Assembly: GCA_947646735.1 (NCBI GenBank)
Contig: CANTFK010000006.1
Location: 1 to 64,000 of the forward strand
Source: Peronospora farinosa
Lineage: Eukaryota; Oomycota; Peronosporomycetes; Peronosporales; Peronosporaceae
Reading direction: 5' to 3'
Length of the DNA: 64,000 nt
Of this stretch, positions 54,830 through 64,000 are shown in pieces; position 1 is the first letter of the stretch; every line of letters starts with the position of its first letter. The translations under genes were made by a program, and so were the position numbers. The notes under the pieces were generated by a model. That model saw only the letters and a list, made by a program, of their open reading frames with translations, was not told the origin of the DNA and made no database searches.

Positions 54830-55770
54830 TCTGATTGAAGCGAGTAGTGAAGAATGGCAGGTAAATGCAGATATGTGATCTGCATATTGCCAAGAAAATG
54901 AGTTCTCGACTGGTTAGAACTACATGAAGCGACTTGGACTTGATTGAAAGCTAGGACAAACGCACTCAGCCAGTTCACTTCAATCTCTCTAAACTTTGAT
55001 GGATTTTGATCTCCATTAAGAGATATGAGCTCGTTTGAATGGAAAAGATCGAGTCTTCCTATAAGTCGACTTACGATGCACATGTCTGTGCTGAAAGATG
55101 CTAACTAACAAGCGAAGTTTCGAGCTGAAAAGCGACGAGTACTGAATAGTTTTTGTTGGATTTTGATAGTGGTGAGAACCTCCTGCATGTGATGCATTAA
55201 AACGTGACGATATCTTGGTGCGACGGAATGTCAGAAAGACTTGAATAAACTTCGGTAAGGCTTCACTGTTTAATAAGAGTAGCTTAGAGTAGCAAAGTAT
55301 CCACGCCATTGTGCTATCGTGTCGTTTGCACCGCAAACCATTGTGGTGACGTCGATGACGATGAACAAGGCGTTAAAAGCAACTTAGAAGCAAGAAAGTC
55401 CTGCTCGAGTTCTATTCACTCTCCAATTTCCAAAGTCACCTTCCACCTTTGCTCAACTAGTCGATCACGTCTGCGGTTGTAACCAACCTTTGTTAGCAAA
55501 CACGGTCATAATCTGCGACAACCTGTAAAATGATACTTGGCTTGCCTTGATGCGACTCTGACAATCACACCTACGAGAACTCTTTGTATCTGAAATGCGC
55601 CTAGTGCAAAAGCTCTTGGAAGGTCAAAAAGAGACGTAAGCATTGTCATTTTCACGGATGCGAACTTATCACCAAAATCTTGCGATTTCCCACTTACCAG
55701 AGTTTTCATGCACTGGCATGATAAATTCCGCCACCGATGACCCTGTATTTTGCGGCGTTGGCGGAGCCAA
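54830..55770. other. Intergenic, nothing recognised
   Basis: Small ORFs on the minus strand without features. CCATTCTTCACTACTC on the minus strand near 54855-54870 is a weak initiator candidate for the gene starting at 54829. Confidence 0.4.
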
Positions 55771-57480
55771 TTCATAGTCTTTAGTCTCAGCCGATTTCAA
55801 ACAATGAAGACGATATTATGGAAAGTTTTGACGAAGATGGATCGATTGTAGTGCCAAGTCCTGGACATCATGAAGAGGATTTCAAGCGTTTTGTAATGCT
55901 GGAGCATTGTATAATCTAGATTGCTTGGGGTCGATGGGTGAGTACGTGGAGATATTTGCACCAGCACTGAAAGAAGATATCATTACAACGATCATCACTT
56001 TCCTACATAGCAAGAATCCTGCCGTGCTATCCCATACAATGACACTGACGTCACATTTTCTTGCCCACAAGAAGTTCTCTTTCTCACTTGTTGAGGCAGG
56101 AGGAGCAGATTTGCTGCTCACTGTATTTAGACTGCAGCAGGCAGCTGGTCAAGTGGGTTTACTAGACCGAAGCTCGTCGATGTGTCTTCATGGATTCGCT
56201 TCTTCATTGGCAGTCATTGAACGACTTGTTGTGGTGAACGCAGATAATATGTTATCGGCAGCATTTGCACTACTTTCTAGCCCCAATGACCGTGCAAGGC
56301 AGAATGCTGTGGTCTTCTTCAGTCTTACCCTGGGTTCAAGGCAATTCTTGACTACTTTGAAAAGCACAACGGCTTGTACACTGTGCTCAGTATTATTCGG
56401 GTTGGCAACCATCCAAAGTCCTCGGCACAAAGGCAACTTGCACAAGATGCGTGTTTGTGTTTGCGTCAATATGTACGCATGCAGATGGCCTTGGTGACGC
56501 ATCGGCTCAGGAGAAAGCTGGCTCAGTTGAACCATCCATCGAACAGAGTGTCCAACGCCGTGCCTGCGTTAACGGCGGCGACTGCAGCATCGCGTATCCC
56601 AGCACGAGTCCCAAAAATTACGTGGTCAAAAGCAATTGATCTCGACGACAAAACTCACGATGCAAATATGGTATTTTACGAAAAGTATCGTTTCAGTGCT
56701 ACCAGTGGCAACTCCAGCAACTCGTGGTCTGCAGCTACTGGTCCAGGCGATGGGATGTGGCCTCCAGCGGCAAAGTTGAGTCATTTGCGAGGTATTCTCG
56801 TGCTTCTAGAGGTTGTAGCTATGATGTGCTTAGTGATGCACAGCACGGACCCTGATGCAAACTCCACCACTATTCGGATATGGACTGCAGAACGCGCACA
56901 GTTCTGCTTGGACTCGCTTCGGGTGTTGACGCTCGTGGTTCCATCTTTGGCTATCGAAGTGTGCTCAACAGAAGTATTGCTCGATGGAGGAAGCGCGTTA
57001 AAACAGCTAGGAATGACCATCCTGCTGGACATTGCGATGAGCAACAATCCTAGAGACTCTGAGCTGGTACGCGATGCGCTACGAGTGTTTTGCAACTGCG
57101 TATCACCACCTCACCACGAAGATTGTTGGCAGCATCCTTACAAGGACATTCGGCAGTATACCCTGACAGCTCGAAGTATGCGAACGAAGAAAGATGATCA
57201 GTTGCAGCGGTCAAGCTTTGACACAGTAGATCAGGCATCGAGCACAATTACGCCCAACAACTGCTCAAACTGCTGTCCTAAGGCTAAGGACGATAAAATG
57301 CTGAGACCTGTACGAAAGTTGGCGCGTGAGCGGAATGCAATTAAAGTATGTGTGTACCTGCTTCGTTACAAGCGCTCTGTTCAAAACGCAGATGCTATTC
57401 GATTATTGTCAACTCGTGCTCTGTCAGGACTATCTCGCGATCGCAGGAGGCATTCATGTTTACTTCACGTAAACCATTGA
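55771..57480 (+). pseudogene. DCAF1 (VprBP)-like pseudogene, N-terminal armadillo/LisH region
   Basis: The plus-strand sequence resembles DCAF1, the substrate receptor of CRL4 ubiquitin ligases, across its helical-repeat half: LGSMGEYVEIFAPALKED, HFLAHKKFSFSLVEAGGADL, RQNAVVFFSLTLGSRQF, CLRQYVRMQMALVTHRLRRK, and VCVYLLRYKRSVQNADAIRL followed by ALSGLSRD. The frame breaks near 55900 (after MLEHCII) and again near 56350, where a single missing base separates GSRQFL from YFEKHNGLYTVLSII. After the GLSRD block the homology ends at a stop (57480), so the LisH end and WD40 propeller that bind DDB1 are missing. Non-functional copy; a complete gene is presumably elsewhere. Confidence 0.75.
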
Positions 57481-58318
57481 GCTTTATTAACACCCCGTTG
57501 ACTTTAGAAAGAAGAGTGCTTTCGAGTTGGCGATCGCTAATTATTTGTGTACAATCGGCCCGATTAGAAACACTGCAAGTCGCTGTATGAGCGAGCGTAC
57601 TTGACAAGCTTGGCCGCTTTCAATGAGGCATTATAAGTGCGCGCTATACCATAACAAATCAGTGCTTATCACAACTGTGAATGTTCTTGTGACAAGATGA
57701 AAGATACTGCACGTGCGATCGGTGACTTCGATCATGTCACGCAACGCAGCCTCGTTCCCATTTGTTTATCTTTGTTTTTCCTGTGACCAGCTCATGAGGT
57801 GCAGAAAGCACTGTAGGATTTTACAAAAGCACTCGCTGTTTTTTGCATAATTGCGGCTAATGCCATCTTGATATGCGTTGAGTTGAGGAGGCTGTGCACA
57901 TTACAGCTCCGCAGGCTTTTTGCTTGAGTCACGTAATGTCGCTGCCGAGTACCTATACGGCACTCACCATAGAAAATCACCGAGTCTACCTTCATGCAAC
58001 GATGCATCGCTTCTTAAGAACCATAGTGGATTGTATCCAGATAGTAGCGCTAAATCCTTGGAACTCGTATTCACGTTACAACCGCGCACATTGACAGCAA
58101 GGAGGCAACGTAGACACCAGACCACTTACAAGCACCTTAGATGATAAGGTACCGATTACATTTTGGTTGACTTGCCTTTACATTGCTCATGAATATTCCA
58201 ATATTAAGCAATAGCTTCTACAGTCTCGCTGCCAAATTTTTGTATTGATCATACAGGGAGAGCGAGCCAAGCGTTCTACCCTATACATTCATTCGATGCT
58301 GCATAGGGTCTAACGCAC
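57481..58318. other. Intergenic, nothing recognised
   Basis: Lies between the DCAF1 pseudogene and the 3' end of COQ5. Only short ORFs without features. Confidence 0.5.
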
Positions 58319-59404
<1,086 letters not shown>

Positions 59405-60032
59405 GAGCAGAACCTGAGGTTTGAAGCGTGTGGGTCAGCGAATGTGGTGTACGCATTTACACACGTCGCAGATATCTACAAATGAAAAAACTACAAAAGT
59501 AGCCAGTATGTCTTTTTACAGGTTGTTGAAAACAAGGTCCTTCCTTAAGTAAGTACGCCCGATTATCCTGCCAGTTGCGTCAAATTTTCCTTGCGATATT
59601 GTCTAAAATGCGCTGCTATGGTCACCAAAATGTAGCCATTATATATACAATCTCTGCCTTCCTTCATCGACCACTACCGCTGCATTCCAGCCTAATGACA
59701 CCAACAATTGAATTTGCGCTGCCAAGTAAAACACTGTCATAATAGTAATTGGCTTATCACGTTGCTAAAAAGTCATCTGGATACTTCTTATTGACTAAAC
59801 AAAAGTCTTGGCATGTTCCACTCAAATGGTTTCTGACTCATAATTTCCTATTGCAAAAAGCAAAAGAGGCGCTGCGTCATATGCTGCAGCTTGAGTCGTA
59901 ACCGGCAACGCGTACACTGAGTCTTCTTTCTTGCATTGTGCTCCTCTTTGTTGTCTCGATGCAGCCACAAAGCATTTGTCGAGCTTAGTATTATCCGTAC
60001 TTTTACCGGAAAAAGTAGCTACCAAAGTGGCG
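59405..60032. other. Intergenic, nothing recognised
   Basis: Upstream of COQ5. A short minus-strand ORF (59822-60025) has no recognisable features. Confidence 0.4.
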
Positions 60033-60263
60033 TTAATCTATGCCGAGTCTCTTCAAATAGGCATCGTTATGCATCAGTGACGCATTGTGTATAATAAAAG
60101 CCGTGGATACTAAGTCTACAAGCGTCATTTGCTGCGGAAGAGAGCGCATCAATCTCTTTGCCAACGTCTTGTCGATACTAAAGACGTTTACGATAGCGTC
60201 ATATATTTGCTCTGGTGTTAAGACCTTGCCATTTCGAATGCCAGACACGAACTCCGATGATTA
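60033..60263 (-). other. Unassigned coding-like minus-strand fragment
   Basis: An open frame of about 75 codons without an ATG start reads SSEFVSGIRNGKVLTPEQIY and later HNASLMHNDAYLKRLGID before a stop. Composition looks protein-like and helical. It might be a last exon or a gene remnant. No family recognised. Confidence 0.3.
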
Positions 60264-61336
60264 GCTGCAGTCTTCTCTGGCAGATCTTAGAGGGTCCAAC
60301 GGATCTGCAAGGCAAGTTTTAATCATCTGGGGTGAAGCCGTGAATCACGCTCGATGCCTCATTAGCGCTATGATGACCGAAAAGATGCGTGCTCAGACAG
60401 CCTCGACCCGACAAGCAACCAGAATTGGTATTGTATGGAGCTCTTAGGGAAGGTCGGACCAACATAAACATCATTGTGAACGACATATGCAAGTTCAGCG
60501 CAGACGTCAAAACGATCGAATGACGAAGAAGTAAATACATTGAGTTGCCGCCTACTTTTCTCTCCGAGCTTCCATGCTCACTTAAAGTGCAATGATTTGT
60601 GCTTACGTATTGTCGTTAAGTACTTAAGGTGATAGATGCGCCTTGGCGCCGCTGGCAAAACGGGTGACATGTACGTGATTGATCGTCCGTATACGTAGAT
60701 AGAGCTGTCCTTTCGGCTACCAGACCCGAGTGTAAACATCAAAGAAGTCAAATGAACACTCGATAAGAACGCATTTGTCGTGTTGTGCTTGTGCTAACAA
60801 CTGCTGTGCACCATCACGTTGCCACAATGACGCAGTGTGTGGTGATTCTCGCAGGCGGTGCCAATTTACGCGGTGATAATGATCTAAAAGTGTGTGTTGC
60901 GCTGCTGGTAAAATGTTAATGAACTGTGAGCTCTTGCTTCCCCGTGACTTGTATACACCGCAGAACCGTACGTTGCTACTACTAGGTAGTAATCTCAGCT
61001 GACTTGAGGTAATGCTAATGTATGCAAGCGGTCTGCAACGGAATCATGTACGTTTGCTACCTCAGTACGAAGGAAACGCGTATCTTTACCGCCACGCGAA
61101 ACACACCAAACTCTTATTGCTTCTGCTGGGTGGATCAGCTTCACCAGTAAACGATTCGCCATCGTGTACTTTATACGCATCCAGCCACAGTGCATGAAAG
61201 GCGAGATTATCTTACGGCTCCATGGATTTATTTACTCAGAAAGGAAGAAAAACAAACGATCCGCGCTGCAACACACTCGTCTACCGCGTCAATGGATCCG
61301 TCCTCCTCACGATGATACTCGCTGACCCGAATCTCA
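60264..61336. other. Intergenic, nothing recognised
   Basis: Short ORFs only; no structured RNA recognised. Confidence 0.4.
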
Positions 61337-62281
61337 CTATAATGCTGCATCCAAGTATGTAAGCTGCACAATCTCGCGCATATTCGACCGACCGTCGCGC
61401 TCTTCCCATACCGTTTCAGCTCGAAAAACCCCGTCCGCTTGCACAAGACCGACGAAATGCTGCACACTGCCATTCGTCCCAAAGTAGTACTTCTTGGCAG
61501 CAACCAACGCCCGAGCGTTTGATGCACGACGCAAATGCCGCTTGATTGTCTACAAAACACACACACAAACATGAGTCTATTGGTCGAGCTAGGAACCCCA
61601 TTGAGGTCACCTCACCTGGTACAGCTCCACTGCCACAGCTTCCGTGTAGATGGTCTCAGCCGTCAAGATAAGATCAAACTGCATCTGCTCGTGTGTTTGC
61701 TGCTCCACTTCCTCCATGTATCGAGACATGCTACTCCACGCTCCCGCATAGAAATCGGCTTTCTTGAACAACTGCTTGTCCACATTCCGCAGCACATTGG
61801 GACACGTCGTAAGTTCAAGTACCTCCTTATTATAGTCACTAAACGTGACTCTCTCTGCTCCTCGTAATAATGCGTGAATGCCTGGTAAACCATGACCACA
61901 ACCCAATTCCAATACTGTCGTAGCCATTGGAGTGTCCTCCATCTCTACAAATTTGACAAGATCCAACGCGCATTCCCAGAGCTTGAAACCGCCTTCGTAC
62001 ACATTCGTCTGGACGTCTGACGTGATCAAGATCGAACTGATGACGCCTGTGCGTGTCACAAAATTTGCGTCCGTCGTGTTGACGATCTGAAACGTTTGAG
62101 TTCCTACGTGGACGGGAGAGAAGGCCATAGACGTGGCATTTGGATGATAAATAAATCTTTCACCGTTACGTAAACGTTTCGAGGGGATGGAGGGGGTAGA
62201 TAGGGTTGTAGATATTGATGACGTTGTCGTCGTCGTCGTCGTCGAGTCATCCTCCAGTGCAAAATTAAACGAAAAAGTCAT
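61337..62281 (-). CDS. METTL18/Hpm1-like protein-histidine N-methyltransferase
   Basis: Two exons (62281-61616 and 61549-61337) with a 66-bp GT-AG intron encode 292 residues from ATG 62281. The N-terminus has a Thr/Ser run. The family features are VYEGGFKLWECALDLVKFVE, SAM-binding motif VLELGCGHGLPGIHALLRGA, FSDYNKEVLELTTCPNV, FDLILTAETIY, and in exon 2 AKKYYFGTNGSVQHFVGLV. This arrangement is that of METTL18/yeast Hpm1, which methylates a histidine of ribosomal protein uL3. The exact substrate here is inferred. Without splicing the frame ends six bases after the donor. An intact gene. Confidence 0.88.
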
Positions 62282-62380
62282 GACGAACAATGGCTGACGG
62301 ATGGACGAAATGGTTCATTAAAAAACCTCAATGTTTACTTATGTAAGCTCAAGTGTAAACAACGATAAAGAGAAACGTTG

Positions 62381-64000
62381 TTACGACTGATTAAAAATAG
62401 GCAAAGGACCCATTTCCATCACGACTACCAATTTCTTCTCATGTCCTGCAATTGGTTGGAAAATCCAATCAACACGACCATTTTGGCAGCTAATCTTGAC
62501 ACAGCCAATACTTTTGTCTTCCCAGTTCAAACGAATGTCCGTCATCTTCATACAAAACACCAAAACAAGCGCCCACTTCTCCTTCCACGCAGAATTCAAC
62601 CCTAAAATGATCTCTTTCATCATTCCGATGTGCAACTTCTGGTCCCAATGCTTGCTTACGCAAAGAAAAGGTAGCATCCCATCTTCGTTCTCCATGTTTA
62701 GCACGTACACGTTCTTATTCGTAGCTCGAATCAAGTGACCAAAGTTGCATCCACGATCACGCGTCTCGACAATAAATCGTGGCCACGTCGCATTGGGTGG
62801 AGCCAAAAAAGGAATCATCGTGTCTGGCAATGCTGTCAGATTGCTATACCCGGCAACTAACTCGGTGACACCAACACTTTTACGTGTGTCGCTCATGATC
62901 ATTTTCATCCACTTGAACTCGTTTTGAAACTCACCCAGCAGCCCATAAAAAAAGTCTTTGAACGGAATGCCTCGCACCCCATTTCTTCGCGATGCACAGA
63001 AAATCGCTTGAGCGAGCATATTCTCGAACGTTATAAAATCGCTGCTCAGAGCGTGTCTGTTATCCTGAGTTATGTGTTTCTTTCCTTTCGAGAACATACG
63101 CATGGCTGAATACTTATACTTATAATGATTGGCGTCGCCCAGACTATCTTTTCCACCAACCACCGCGAGATAGAGCAGAACGTCCTCCTCGACTTTCGGA
63201 AAACGACAACGTGGTTCCCAGTGTACACCATCAACGTTCAACTTACCTTCTAAAAGCATCACATCAATATGCTGGTCTTCCACTAAGTTTGCAAAGTGCA
63301 CATGCATACATTGCGTCCCCACCACACCGGCAAATTTCCTCTTTTTCGGCCGTGGCTCGGGCACGGTGCTACCGGCAATGCGAGATTCATGGTCAACGTT
63401 CGTGTACGCTGTCGCCATTAGGTGGGCATCCTTTCCATCTTTTCTATACATGAAACCTTTTCCATTGTATGTACTGTTGCCAACGTAGTCAAATGCATTA
63501 TTCAGCAAATCGCACAGGTTGACACTCTCACCCTTCATCGCAAATTCCGCCACTTTGTCCACGAAATACTTGTCAAATCTCCCCCGCGAATTTACCACAA
63601 TGTCCATGAGGAAAGGATACTGTTCTTTCATTCGTATCCAAGCAGCCTGTTTCTCTTCGTTCACCAAATCCATAGGCTGATACGGTGGCAAACGAGCAAA
63701 AAGCGTCATCCACTTTTCCGTTTTATAATGGCTAGCCAGTTTAGTAATATTGGCATCGGTGCCCATTACAATCACGACCAAACCACACGCACGAAAGACG
63801 TTACGCTGAAACGCCACCTTGTTCCTACCTCCATACAATTCCGACATTTCATCTAGAATGAAAAATGGCACCGCATTCTTTCCCATTCTTTTACGAGCTG
63901 CAACGACAGAGTTACGACTACACTTCTCCACATAAAGCGATGTTTCTTCCTCAAAGCAAATCATTTGTGCGGGTCGATTGTTTTTCGAGTTGCAGTGCTC
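62381..64000 (-). CDS. CRN-type effector C-terminal region (partial at window edge)
   Basis: An open minus-strand frame enters from the right edge and stops at 62381, at least 540 residues. Near the right end FFILDEMSELYGG looks like a Walker B strand, followed by NVFRACGLVVIVMGTDANI, a sensor-like strand, both typical of the P-loop NTPase region in CRN/RHS-type effectors. The Walker A would lie outside the window. Downstream is a basic cluster EPRPKKRKFAG (near 63350), a candidate nuclear localisation signal, and a C-terminal ~350-residue part with no motif I can name with confidence, possibly a nuclease-like domain. CRN assignment rests on family resemblance; the LFLAK N-terminus is not visible here. 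No frameshift was seen. Confidence 0.65.
   Translation of the reverse strand, partial: EHCNSKNNRPAQMICFEEETSLYVEKCSRNSVVAARKRMGKNAVPFFILDEMSELYGGRNKVAFQRNVFRACGLVVIVMGTDANITKLASHYKTEKWMTLFARLPPYQPMDLVNEEKQAAWIRMKEQYPFLMDIVVNSRGRFDKYFVDKVAEFAMKGESVNLCDLLNNAFDYVGNSTYNGKGFMYRKDGKDAHLMATAYTNVDHESRIAGSTVPEPRPKKRKFAGVVGTQCMHVHFANLVEDQHIDVMLLEGKLNVDGVHWEPRCRFPKVEEDVLLYLAVVGGKDSLGDANHYKYKYSAMRMFSKGKKHITQDNRHALSSDFITFENMLAQAIFCASRRNGVRGIPFKDFFYGLLGEFQNEFKWMKMIMSDTRKSVGVTELVAGYSNLTALPDTMIPFLAPPNATWPRFIVETRDRGCNFGHLIRATNKNVYVLNMENEDGMLPFLCVSKHWDQKLHIGMMKEIILGLNSAWKEKWALVLVFCMKMTDIRLNWEDKSIGCVKISCQNGRVDWIFQPIAGHEKKLVVVMEMGPLPIFNQS

Overview
The window looks like nuclear DNA of a plant-pathogenic oomycete (Peronosporales: a Phytophthora or downy mildew). 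The evidence is Crinkler (CRN) effector sequences, a secreted protein with an RXLR-type leader and an EER-like motif, oomycete Inr/FPR core promoters (TCATT..CA.TTT type), short introns of about 62 to 86 bp, and several families of decayed retroelements. The species cannot be named from sequence alone.

Layout. 1-1.7 kb: a frameshifted retroelement-like ORF on the minus strand, split by a 216-nt poly(T) tract. 1.9-10.3 kb: a truncated Ty3/Gypsy copy whose 5' end carries a ~255-bp inversion and whose LTR is split by two head-to-tail Helitron-like elements. 10.9-11.9 kb: an intact RING-H2 membrane protein. 12.7-15.2 kb: a Helitron remnant, then a copia LTR and decayed copia pol. 15.2-15.9 kb: a truncated CRN gene. 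16.4-25.0 kb: a second, different Gypsy family with LTRs and a GCTGG target-site duplication, interrupted by a mitochondrial DNA insert carrying a piece of nad3. 25.5-31.8 kb: pseudogene blocks (unrecognised coding-like DNA, an RNase H relic, a 234-bp tandem duplication, a dead transporter). 32.6-33.2 kb: an effector candidate. 34.2-42.0 kb: a nearly intact Gypsy chromovirus with a GCATT target-site duplication. 42.1-64 kb: mostly host genes. These are two tandem OFA-type major-facilitator transporters, a leucine-rich-repeat receptor pseudokinase, a glutamate-dehydrogenase-like protein lacking its catalytic residues, two mucin-like secreted proteins, a DCAF1 pseudogene, COQ5, a METTL18-like histidine methyltransferase, and a CRN C-terminal region running off the right edge.

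Most notable observations: (1) both full-length Gypsy families, although different in sequence, carry one long ORF on the strand opposite to gag-pol, starting about 100 bp inside the 3' LTR and overlapping the end of pol; the two proteins share a layout (basic patches, C-terminal coiled coil) and no recognised family. (2) The glutamate dehydrogenase homologue has lost the three active-site lysines and the catalytic aspartate while the gene is otherwise intact. (3) The receptor kinase has lost the catalytic-loop and DFG aspartates. (4) Helitrons are stacked head to tail inside an LTR, and their bodies are built from repeated copies of their own terminal hairpin. (5) Mitochondrial DNA has landed inside a retrotransposon.

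The window shows the two-speed layout familiar in oomycetes: effector genes and their fragments lie in the repeat-rich left two thirds, housekeeping and surface genes in the right third. The retroelements have repeatedly broken, inverted and interrupted one another.
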